From Pararge aegeria (taxonomy: Eukaryota > Arthropoda > Insecta > Lepidoptera > Nymphalidae), in assembly GCF_905163445.1 (NCBI RefSeq), contig NC_053205.1, forward strand, positions 4,859,001-4,923,000: a stretch of 64,000 nucleotides of DNA, in the 5' to 3' direction. Made by a program: the position numbers and the translations under genes. Under the pieces are notes generated by a model, which searched no databases, was not told the origin of the DNA, and saw nothing but the letters and a program-made list of their open reading frames with translations. Positions 1 through 11,000 of this stretch are shown one piece after another (the stretch's first letter is position 1; each line of letters starts with the position of its first letter).

Positions 1-799
1 TATCGTAAAATTTGTTCATAAATCATTTTTACATCACTTATAGAAAATTCCTACAAAGTTTGGAGCTTGTAGGAGCTTTAGCTGGAAAATTAAAAATATT
101 AATTGTTAATACCCACCCCCGCAACCCCCTGTGGGGTGAGCTATCGTAAAATTCGTTCATAGCCTATTTCTACACCTCTTACAGAAGATTCCTACCAAAT
201 TTGAAGTCTATAGAAGCTATAGTTTAAAAACGGGAATTGTTCATTGTTAACGCCCCCGCAATCCCCTTTGGGGAATGAATTTCTTAAAATCTATTCATAG
301 CTGACCTCTACATAGCAAAAGTAATATTCCTACCAAGTTTCACGTTTTTAAGTCTTATGGTTCCCGAGATTTCGTGGTGAGTGACTAAATAGATGGGAAT
401 TCTTCGATTATCATCGAAATTTTTAACTTTTTATCGGGCTTTTTTAAAATTTTCTTACATACAAAACTTTCTCCTGATAATTCTGAAGATAAAAAAAAGC
501 CCAATTGGTCCAGCCGTTCTCCACTACCGTGAGTAGATTCTTAGCTGAATGTAAAAAACCATAATCCGTTTAATACACTCTGTTGAAATCCATGAAAACA
601 AAAGAATCAAGAGAAAATGCTTATCTTTTGTTTTTATTTATTATTAAAAAATGAAGGAATGTTGGAATTCAAAAAATAGATAGCCATAAACCATCTAGGA
701 AATCGAATGGCGGTAGTTTCATGTCGATACGATCAGTGGTTTAGGCGTGTTTGAGCCTCAAACGAAGACCATTTTCATTATATATTTATAGATAGAAGA
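1..799 (-). mobile_element. Non-autonomous Helitron, copy 1 (cut by window edge)
   Basis: This stretch is nearly identical to 12271-13107, so it belongs to the same element described at 11139-13107. On the minus strand its 5' end reads TCTTCT..TCTATA after a host A, at about 799, as expected for a Helitron. The 3' end lies off the left edge of the window. It contains about three of the degenerate ~140-bp internal units ('CTACCAAATTTGAAGT..GTTAACGCCCCCGCAATCCC'). No coding capacity was seen. Confidence 0.65.
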
Positions 800-972
800 T
801 AGGCGTCATGTCACGCATCATTATGACCAAGTAAAGTTAGCCGAAACAGTCGGAAATATATAATATAGGTTATGATTTTTGTTTTTTTTTTTATTTTTAT
901 TATTATCAATTTATTTTTATTTTATTATAAATTAGAAGTTATAGGTTTTAATAAGTATACATAAATTTTTAG

Positions 973-3021
973 TGTTTCCGCGCAAACTCATCCACAGCTC
1001 ATCCAACAAATTTCCAAGAGTCCTGGCATATACTTTGATTATTTGGGCAACGCAAAGATAGAAGGACAGCTTAATGTCATAATTCCATTAGATATATCAT
1101 TTATTATAACACATGTAGAAAATTTAAATTACGTTATAAACACAGTCAATGATACTTGCAAACAGACTAAAGTAAATGTAGACTGTTTTAATATTTTTGA
1201 ACCTCTCATAGTACGTTATAATGAAATTGTAAAACGATATTCGATCATTTCTCATCTATTAGATAGGAAACCCAAGAGAAGTGCATGGTTTACAGTTATT
1301 GGTTCAGTTATGAAACATATCTTTGGAACTTTAAATAAAGATGATGCAATTGTATTCGATAAAGCAATATAATCTGTATTGAATAATGAAAAGAAATTAT
1401 CCTCTTTAGTGAAAGAAAATATATTAGTAACAAACTCCGTAATTGACAAATTTAACGAAACCCTTTTTAAAATTCAATTTAACGAATACCGACTAAATGA
1501 AGCCATCGATAATTTCTATTCGATAGTAAACAATATAACTATTGCTACAGAAAGGACTAGATTACAACTAAGTATTAATGTTTTCATAATGTTTTCAATT
1601 ATCTTGAAATATCTATAACTATACTATCTTTTCAACTTGAGGATCTAATAAATGCCGTAATGTTTAGCAGTTTAAATAAACTACATCCTTCTGTAATAAC
1701 ACCAATTCAGCTCCATAAGGAACTCATTGATAGCTTCAGACATTTACCCCAAGATCTAGAACTACCCGTCCCTCTAGAAATCGATATGATACACATCATT
1801 ACCGATATATCTAAAGTTTCATCGTATTATACTAAAAACAGATTAATGTTTGTCCTACAAATACCATTAGTTTTTGATAAAGAGTACAAATTATATCACA
1901 ACATTCCTTTACTTACACCACATAACCTCGAAAATCCAAATACTTTTAGCTTAACAATACCCAGCGCAAAATATATAGCATTGACCATTGATAAAATTAA
2001 CTACCTTGATCTGGATAGTTTGGAAAATTGTTGAGTTATTAATTATGAACATTATATTTGTAAAATATAATTTTTATTAATACATAACTATAACCTAAAA
2101 TAAACTATTTAAAAACTAAATAAAATCTAAAACGTCCTCGAAACCACCGCAGCGAGGCACAGTTCCTAAGATGCTGGCAGCATTGCCCCTCTGGATGGCC
2201 AAACTAATTCGTTGGCCAAGGTAACTGCTCGCTCTAGGATCACCGGTAGACTCGATAACCCTTTTCGATAATTCTTTGAAAATATATTTGTAATGTTGCA
2301 AATGTGTATGCAACCGACACTAAAGCTACCTGTGAGAGTGAATTGTTGTCAAAAGTCGTTAATAAGATTCCTAATCAATGTGAAACGAAATTTATATATG
2401 GTAAGGTGGATATTTGGAAACAACTGAATTATAATAGATGGATATTTGTCCAACCCGAACCAAGCAGGTTAACAATAGAGTGTTCAGCGTTAAGATTACA
2501 CCAAGAAAATATGTTATTGGGAACTGGTATTTTGAACTTACCTGAGTCATGTATTGGTTACAATAAAAACACCATATTGAAAAGTAAAATTAACAAAAAC
2601 CTGCCTTTACCAACAGTTACTTTTGATTTTAATTTAATTAACGACTCATGTTGTAACACCGATAGGCTAGAAGGAATGAAGAATAGTGTTTCCCCTATTA
2701 AGCTAGAAAAAAATAGATTTGGATAATTTAAAGCCCCAAAAGCACCTATTAATGAAAAAACTCTAAAATACTAGATTGGATGAGGAAATTCCTCATATTA
2801 TAAGGTATGGGACACACTATTCAATAATAACTATAATTACTTTATTAATCATTGTCTGTGGAACTGTGTATTTCATAGGAACTAGATTTATTAAGATGTG
2901 TAATGTGAAAAAATGTAAATCACCGGAAAATGACCGAATGAATGATATAGAATTAAATAATACAGCTGAAAACAATGACGAACCGACAGACGGTTATCCA
3001 ACATTAAAAAGTAATATTTAA
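973..3021 (+). pseudogene. env: Decayed envelope (F-like fusion protein) gene of an errantivirus-type LTR element
   Basis: This is a remnant of an insect Ty3/gypsy (errantivirus-like) envelope gene, related to baculovirus F-type fusion proteins. It reads from a possible splice acceptor (TTTTTAG, ~972) through 'GIYFDYLGNAKIEGQ', a basic cleavage-like site 'RKPKR/SAW' near 1270-1285 followed by a hydrophobic stretch, and a C-terminal part at 2776-3021 with one clear transmembrane segment (about residues 17-37) and an acidic tail. Breaks visible: an in-frame TAA at 1370-1372, a frame change between 1618 and 1660, a TGA at 2032-2034, a retroelement insertion at 2064-2282, and further breaks between 2726 and 2776. 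The reading frame on the two sides of the insertion agrees once the insert and one target-site copy are discounted, so the insertion hit an already continuous coding stretch. No gag or pol remains to the left, where a Helitron sits. Non-functional. Confidence 0.8.
2064..2282 (-). mobile_element. 5'-truncated retroelement copy 1 with 11-bp target-site duplication
   Basis: On the minus strand this encodes the last ~50 residues of a retroelement protein ('STGDPRASSYLGQRISLAIQ' then 'RGNAASILGTVP'), the same C-terminus as the element at 60585-62058. It is flanked by TATATTTGTAA at 2053-2063 and 2283-2293, which indicates insertion by target-primed reverse transcription. It interrupts the env pseudogene. 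Confidence 0.8.
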
Positions 3022-3080
3022 TTTCAATTTAGTACATAAAACTTCGAAAAACGTATTCGAAGTTTTCTTCTATGGGGGGA

Positions 3081-3466
3081 AATAATATACCTTTCCGATG
3101 CTACCCATATTGCTGACGACGTAGTAAGCCCCTTCACTCCTCTGACCAATGGGAGACCTATTATATATATCTTAAAGCCTATTTTTCAGCCAGTCTGATG
3201 GAAGCATTAATAAGACACGGAGGTCCCGGTTATACAATAAATCTTTTTTTTTAAAAGACCTCAGCTATGCATCCTATAACAGTACGCGCGTGCCACCTAC
3301 GGCAGAGTCCCGAACACACTGGCGAATCCCGATAGCCGAACGGAAACGAGCGACCACGAGCTCCCGAATACCTACAGCGCGGGGTTCCGCCACAGGTTAT
3401 AGTTTATCAAGATATTGTGTAATAAATAGTTTATTTATTAAGAGCACTAACAAAATGCATATTATT
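3081..3466 (+). repeat. Probable 3' LTR following a polypurine tract
   Basis: Directly after the env remnant comes a polypurine tract (ATGGGGGGAAA, 3072-3082). The next ~386 bp begin AATAATAT and end ATATTATT, short inverted ends as LTRs often have, and contain AATAAA signals. The boundaries are inferred; no second LTR is in the window for comparison. Confidence 0.45.
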
Positions 3467-3649
3467 ACACGTTTCTAAACATTGCACACACACTACATGG
3501 ACTGATATGCACTTCAACTACAAGTGCACATAGGGGTGTGAATGTGCCGGTGGGAGTGGCATTAGGAGTGGGTGCGGCAGTGGAAGGGGCTGTGGGTGCA
3601 ACTATGGCTGAGACTGGGGGTGGGGCTGCACACCCACTCTCATGCACGG

Positions 3650-3810
3650 TTAGGTGTTACTAGCCACGTGCGAAGCCTCCCACCAGTCAAGAACAAAAGA
3701 AATTCAGAAATTATAAATTTCCAAAAATCACCTAGCGGGGATCGTAACTGGGACCTCACACTTAAAACCAGCGCTCTCCACTGCGTCAGGGAGGTCGTAA
3801 AATCTTCTAC
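3650..3810 (-). mobile_element. tRNA-derived SINE family B, copy 1 (degraded)
   Basis: On the minus strand this gives ACCTCCCTGACGCAG..GAGCGCTGG..CCCAGTTACGATCCCCG, a decayed tRNA-like head with A- and B-box-like segments, then a body shared with 5755-5905 (GGCTTCCCACC-type block). Confidence 0.55.
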
Positions 3811-3864
3811 ATGATGATGATGTTACTACAAATTATGATAATAAATTAAAACTTAATTTATAAG

Positions 3865-4027
3865 AAACCACCTGTAGGTCTGCCCCCAGCGAGGTGGACA
3901 GATGACATCAGTCGCTGGGAGCCGCTGGAAGCAAGCGGCCCAGGACCGTGTATTGTGGAACTCCCTACAAAAGACCTATGTCCAGCGGTGGACGTCGATT
4001 GGTTGAGATTATGATGATGATGATGAT
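3865..4027 (+). mobile_element. LINE 3' end with (GAT)n tail
   Basis: The conceptual translation carries 'RPPARWTDDIS' and, across a frame shift, 'KTYVQRWTSIG', the usual C-terminal signature of an insect endonuclease-reverse transcriptase LINE. It ends in a (GAT)n microsatellite at ~4010-4027. Heavily 5'-truncated. Confidence 0.7.
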
Positions 4028-4171
4028 TATAAGAAAAAAAACAATTTTTTGGACAAATCTTTAATTAAATGTTCATACATTATTGTTTCTGTCTAACTAT
4101 GATTCTTAACACACGCCGTTAACGAGTGTAAATCACCTACGTCGTCGCATAATTAAAAACATTATTCTTTC

Positions 4172-4321
4172 TCATTTCCCGACCTCCAATTCCTCAATCT
4201 GCTTGTCGACCCACGCGCGGACATGCGGTATCTTGACGTAGACTCCTGGCACGTTGTCTGTTCCACATTCAAGCCCGTAGGCCACCATGCCGATCACCTT
4301 GTAGCGGAGATTTCCGGGCTC
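4172..4321 (-). CDS. SPH exon 8: C-terminus and stop
   Basis: Enters after GTGTCCAG in phase 0 and encodes EPGNLRYKVIGMVAYGLECG, then DNVPGVYVKIPHVRAWVDKQ, ending VGK and TGA at 4174-4172. This is the standard C-terminal helix region of the chymotrypsin fold. Confidence 0.88.
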   Translation of the reverse strand, partial: EPGNLRYKVIGMVAYGLECGTDNVPGVYVKIPHVRAWVDKQIEELEVGK

Positions 4322-7300
4322 CTGGACACAAAGACGAAAACACAACGTGTAACAGAATTACGAAATAATATTGAAGGATTCATAAGCATATTACATCCTT
4401 ATTAAAGTATTAAAGTATTAAATCAAAAGAATCATATTTATTTTTCCATAAAAACGAATTCAAAACATTCAAGTGTTTGGCAACCCTATTGAAGGTAAAA
4501 GACCGACACGCGCATACTAACTTCGCTACACGACGCGTATCTAACAAAGTGAAAGGAGTCAGATGATTTTAATTTTGCATGTAGTTTCTTTCTTTCTTTC
4601 AGTAAAAACTATAGCAGTGGTTTACTCAAATCAATTAGGTTTTCGGTTTCACAGATAAGTCTCAGAGATTATTTCGGTTTCATCTACACGTTGTACAATA
4701 ACATCAATAGCGGTCTCCACATTACAGAACTAGATGGCGCCACAAAAATCATGCATCAAGTGTTCACAAAGAATGCATATATATAAAACTTCCAAAGATG
4801 AATGTTTGTCCCACCGTAGTCCAGTATTTTATAAATTATCAAAGTCCTACTTTGAAAAAGCAGTCCGACACCCCAACCCACCTAGTGGTCGACGCGTCCA
4901 CTTATACCCCCGCCCCCGACATCGAGCCAAGGCGGCGACGTCCAAAACATGTCCTTTACGACCATGACGATCAAATAACTACCGACAATGTGTCCCAACA
5001 GCACACAAACACACAACCAACACAGCGTCTTCACCGGCGAAGAAGAGGGCCCCGATTTCTGACGTCATCCGGACGTGGATCCTTACCACGGTCACGGGGG
5101 CGTTCGGACTAAACAATGACTAAAAAAATTAGTCCAAAAGTCCACCAACAGTTAGATTAACGTTGAACCGAGCCGAGGTCCGAGCCCTTGCAGGAGGCAC
5201 CCTCGGGTCGACGTCTCCCACTCTCCCCCCGATGTCGTCGAGCCCTGGGGCTCTTCTCATGGCGAGCTTTCGCGCTCGCCCCACTCCCCCGGTGACGCCG
5301 TAGCAACCCCTCAGGTGGTTAGCGGCAAGTGTCCATCCGAAAATCGATGAATGTTTGGACCTCTGTCTCCGATCACGATCACCCGCTCGCAGGAAGATCT
5401 TCCTATTGTTACGGTCGAGCGTATCAATTATTATAGGCAATTCGAGAATTTAATTTCATTGCCTATAATAAGTCTTTAAATGCCCACAGAATTAAGAAAA
5501 TCAAGAAGCCTCATTCAGACATTATTGCATGCAGTACATTGTGTACAAAACAGTGAAAATCCCCGCGCACGTCTCACTTTACACCCGCGGAATGTCGCTA
5601 GCTCACAAATGTTTATATTCCTTTACAAGTTAGCCCTTGACTGCAACCTCACCTGGTGGTAAGTGATGATGCAGTCTTAGATTGTAGCATACCCCTAATC
5701 GTTTTCTACGCGACATCCCTTAGCGGCACGTCTTTGTCGGTACGGTGGTAACTAGCTACGGAAAAAGCCTCCCACCAGACGAGACCAGAGAAAATTTAGA
5801 AATTATAAAATCCCAAATTTCCACAGCCGGGAATCGAAACCGGGACCCCCTACTTAAATTCACAGCGCTCACCGTTGCGCTAGGGAGGTCATCAAGTTTC
5901 GCATTCTCCCCATTCTATTGTAAACTATTAGAACACTAGAGATAAAATAATTACTGTCAACTGCTAAATGGAATGGAGTGACTAACCGCTTGTTCGTGAA
6001 ACACTACTAAAGTGGATTGGTTTTTGATGCTTCAATATTATTAGTGTACACGGTTTCTGTATGTTCTTACTTCTATGTGTTTGCCCTTACCCCGATATGG
6101 CATACGAGCGACGAACCTCCGTCTCCTATACACGTGTCGACGTTTGGCATTCCCCCCGCACATGTTAGGGATTCGTGCAATTCGTAACCTCTTCCAAGCC
6201 TGGTGTTGCGAAGCTGATTTTGACAATGCCCTGGAGCTATCAGAGGTAAAGTTATCTGCAATATTAATAATATTATAAATAAATAAATAAATAAATATAC
6301 TACGTCAACGCACACATCGCCATCTAGCCCCAAAGTAAGCGTAGCTTGTGTTATGGGTACTGAGATGACTGATGAAAATTTTTATGAATAATATACATAA
6401 ATACTTATAAAATACATATAAACAACCAGACACTGAAGAAATATTCATGCTCATCACACAAACATTTTCCAGTAGTGGGAATCGAACCCACGGCCTTGGA
6501 CTCAGAAAGCAGGGTCGCTGCCCGCTGCGCCAATCGACCGTCAATTATATATAGTGCCCTGGTTTTAACTGAAAAAAATTTAGAGAAGTCAGCTCGAATT
6601 GGCTTTTACATATGTATATTTACCAATACATATTTGAAAATTTAATGTATATATGTTCACAAAAATATATCAAAATTTAAAAGAAAATAATTTGAACGTT
6701 AGAAGCAAAAATAAACTTGCAGTACAGTAGACTACACAAAATAAGCAATTAATTTAAAGAAATTAATAAATTACTGGGTGTCACTAAAAAAGTTCAAAGT
6801 TTGTATTAAGCGAAAGCTAAAAAAGTCCTATTATAGTATAAAAGATTACGTAAACGATAATAAAGCTTGGGTGTGAACAATTGCTCTAACTAGGTTGCTT
6901 CTTAAATATTTTCTAATGACAATGTGAGATGGTGATAACAAAAAGAACACCCGGCTAAGTTTGTTGTGGGCTTCTTCTTAGACCAGGGCGCGTTTGGAAC
7001 CCTCGTAGCTTTAGTATTAAGTTTACGATTGTAGTTATCGCCATCACTACTCACTGCTATGTACACATTTTAATTAAACGAGAAATTCTTGTATACTTAT
7101 ATATATATGGAATCTCGGAATCGGCTCCAAAGATTTTCATGAAATTTAGTATCGGGGGCGATAAATCGATCTAGCTAGGATTCATTTATATTGGAATCTC
7201 GGAATCATTTATATTTTAAAGTCGCGCAGTTCCGCTAGTATTGTATATTATCAACGCGTCAAAAGTACCGTATATGTGCCTGTTTGAATAAAGAAATATG

Positions 7301-7986
7301 TGACTTTGAAAACTTTGACTTTGACTTTGAAAATATTTTAAGGATCCGGTCCGGTCACTAATCCTGGCCTGCGAAAGTTTGATCATGTGTCATACTATCG
7401 TTCTCAGTTGAAGTGGCTACCAATAAGATCCCGTAGAAACTTGCACGCTCTTTCACTTTTTTCACCATTTTATATTATCCTCAAACTCCACCGTATTTAA
7501 AAGAGCGATTCAACTTTCTTGGTAGCAACGTTCAGAGCTTTTTACGCGCTAAAGATGATAACAGGTTGCACGTTCCTGCCAGTCGTACGATGGCGTATGG
7601 TAACTCGTTTAATGTAAAAGTGGTAAATCTGTGGAATGGATTGCCGAGAGATATAAGACAGTCGCAGACAGTAAACATATTTAAAAATCGACTAAAAGAA
7701 TTTTATTTATCTAATATGATATAGTGTATGTATGTTCTTTTGTATGTTTATATATATATATATTATATATATTTATATGTATGTATATATTATAATTATA
7801 TGTATTTAACTTAATTGTATCACTGGTTGCACTATCCCGTTTTCCCTAACCTAATTCTCTACCATAAAGGGTTGTCTGGAGGAGATCGCTTAAAGCGATA
7901 ACACCGCCTTTGCGCATTATATATATATATTGTTTTTATTGTTTTGTTATTTCTTGTTTTCGCTTTTAATTTGTGCAATAAAGACT

Positions 7987-8021
<35 letters not shown>

Positions 8022-11000
8022 ATCCGTGCAACAAGTTTGCACATCTAATGAAGAACGGATTCTCCGAACTGTGCTGTGTAAGGACGACTGGTAGATGTGC
8101 AACATTTGTTGATGAAGTGTGATCAGAATAAAAGTGGAAGGGTTTCACTGATGAGCCGACACAACCTTAGTTATTACGACATAGGTACTGCGCAAAGTGC
8201 CCTGAGTAGCGCAACTTCTATGACTTAGTTGCTTCGGCTCATCCTAGAATCATACAATAATAGTATGTGAGTATTAGTTGTAATGTTTGGTTCTTATTTT
8301 GTTTAATCTTAAAGATGTCACTGTTTAGGTTACGATGGGGCTGGCATGTCTTCGAGGATAAAAGTCTCCAAAAAAATGAAGATTAAAAAAAAAAAAAACT
8401 ATTTAATAATAATAATCTTCCAACATCTTAAGAAGCTTTCGTTTGGTTGTTGGATCAAGGATCGGATACAGAAGGCAGAAGTCCTTGAAACGGCGCGTAT
8501 TGTGAGGAGGTTCCTCACTCTGGAGCCCTGACCACCGGTTGCTTCGGCATTCAAAAGCCCCGCAAGCGGAGAAGTGGATGTTTTTTTTCATAACTTTTTA
8601 ATAGTGTTGTTTTATTCATATAATTTAGCATTGTTAAGAATAAAAAAGTGAAAAACAATAAATAATAGAAATATCTGCAATGGGTACTCCTACGAGTATA
8701 TATTATTATTTATTTCAAAAGAGCTTTTAGTTGGTAAAAAATTGTTATAATTGAAAAAAAGAAAGAAAAATCGTCGTTATTAGCACACATTTGTGTAAAA
8801 TGTTACACTTATGTCATAAATTTGCTTAAAACGAAAATGTGTAACAAAGGAGTTGGCTGAAATGGAGTGGAAAAAAATATGTAAGCTTATATTGTTTTAA
8901 GAGTGCCCTCCAAAGGACAGGTGTCGCTTCTAATTTTTTAAAGTTTCCAAGACAAGTACATTATATCATTTCGGGCTACTTCTGAATATAAATAAAATTA
9001 AAACTTAAAAAAATTTGGAACGTCCTTTAAATTTTAAAATTTCGACTTGAGTTTTTCAGGATCTTTATCAGTTTTCGTGTAGAAGAAAATAAAATAATAA
9101 AAAAAAATCGATTTTTGACGAATTTTCAATTTTTTTTAAATTTAGAGTCACCCTTAAAACCCTATATATATATATTTATATAATGTATAGTCTTCTTTAG
9201 AATTTGTAGATTATCATAATATTTTAGTTTATTATTTTTGTTTTCATTGCATATATTTTTTTTATTTGTGTTATTTTTGTTTATGTCTTCGTATGTAGTT
9301 ATTTCAATTCAAAAAAAAAAACAAAATTCAAAATTCTTTTATATCAAGTAGGCCTAATATAAGCACTTTTGAAACGTCAAGTCTGTCTCTGTGTAGTGAC
9401 TCTACCACCGGTTCGGAAGGCAGATTCTACCGAGAAGAAGCCGGCAAGAAACTCAGCAGTTAGTTAGCAATATAGGTTTATAATAATTTCACACCACCTA
9501 TTTGTTCTCGCTCTTGTTGTTCTTATCCTAAGGTTGCCTGGCAGAGATCGCTTGTAAGCGATAAGGCCACCTTTTGTATTCTGTTCCAGTCTTTGTGTTT
9601 CTCTCTTTACTTTCGTTCGTATTGCGTAATGGTGTTCGAATAAAGAGTTTAAATAAATGATACCTCCTTCAGGACGTGGGCGTTGAACTTGTTTTCCCTA
9701 CTGTGTAGTGGTGTACGAATAAAAAGTTTAAAAGATACCTTCTTCAGGACGTGGGCGTTGAACTTGTTTTCCCTACTGTGTAGTGGTGTACGAATAAAGA
9801 GTTTAAATAAATGATACCTTCTTCAGGACGTGGGCGTTGAAATTGCTGGCGGGAAAATCCTTTCCCCATCCCATGCTGTAGCACACGGTCTCAGGAGGTG
9901 GCAGACTGCGTCCGAGGCATGCCACATTCACGTGAGGTGTTATCACGAACGCTGTCTCCATTATCAGCAGCGCTATGTCATTATGGGCTTTCTCTGGCAA
10001 AAGCAGAGGCTTTGTTAAGGTTCAAATAATTCAAAATTCATTTATTTCAAGTAGGCCTAATATAAGCACTTTTGAAACGTCAAGTCTGTCTGTGTGTACC
10101 ACCGGTTCGGAAGGCAGATTATACCGAGAAGAAGCCGGCAAGACACTCTGCAGATGCTCTTTTCATAATCATTCATCAATATCATCTTGAATTCATGAAG
10201 TAACAATTTGTTGTAGAAACATGGTAAAAAAATGTTAAACCTCTTACTTTCAATGTACTGTTGTTATACCATTAGTCAAGCCCTTTCATTTGATACCCAT
10301 GTTGACGAAATAGTGATAAGAAAAATGTAATCCGCCATTTTGCTATAGCGGCCATCTTTAAATTGAAATGTATCGCAGTGTATAGTATTGTATTCTTCTA
10401 GATAAGACCTTTTATTTAATATAGTTGTAAAAAAATATGTAATCCACCATATTGTGGCGGGTCACTTGAGTGTTCAATGACATACTTCTGGAGAATTCTG
10501 GATGTATCAGGATTCTGCTAACGTCCCGCTCCTGGTGGTTTAGGATCTCGTTCTCGTTCCGGGTGTTCCACTCGCCGGCGCGGCATTTCAGCTGCAAAAT
10601 ACAGTGTAAACAGTGTAAATACCTAAATGGTGTGTTAAAAAAAAGTATAAACAAAAAAGTCAATTTTTTTTTAAAACGAAACCATAAATCAGTGCTCTTG
10701 TACCTACGTAATTTTTCTAATTATTTGTCTTTGCCTATTTTTATTAATACATAACTATAACCTAAAATAAACTATTTAAAAACTAAATAAAATCTAAAAC
10801 GTCCTCGAAACCACCGCAGCGAGGCACAGTTCCTAAGATGCTGGCAGCATTGCCCCTCTGGATGGCCAAACTAATTCGTTGGCCAAGGTAACTGCTTAAT
10901 AAAAAATAATTAATTAATTAACTTATTTGTTTTTTTTTTAATTTATTTTTACGGTTTCGTTCAACTCTCGTCCAATTTTATTTCGTTACTTTAAATGCAT

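Noticed and set aside
3465..3814. Short ORFs rich in Ala/Pro or Gly/Val around 3470-3810
   Set aside because: Low-complexity G/T-rich sequence next to a SINE; no family resemblance and both strands are open.
4734..5112. Overlapping 77- and 104-codon plus-strand ORFs as a coding gene
   Set aside because: GC-rich sequence keeps several frames open; no recognised domain, so reported only as an unassigned island.
6480..6542. tRNA gene suggested by GTGGGTTCGATTCCC B box
   Set aside because: The same sequence recurs in eight dispersed copies with a constant non-tRNA body, and no complete cloverleaf is formed; it is a tRNA-derived SINE.
7990..8022. (TATC)n, (GAT)n, (TTTC)n and (TA)n tracts as independent microsatellites or CRISPR-like repeats
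   Set aside because: Each is the 3' tail of a LINE/SINE; no spacer-repeat architecture exists anywhere in the window.
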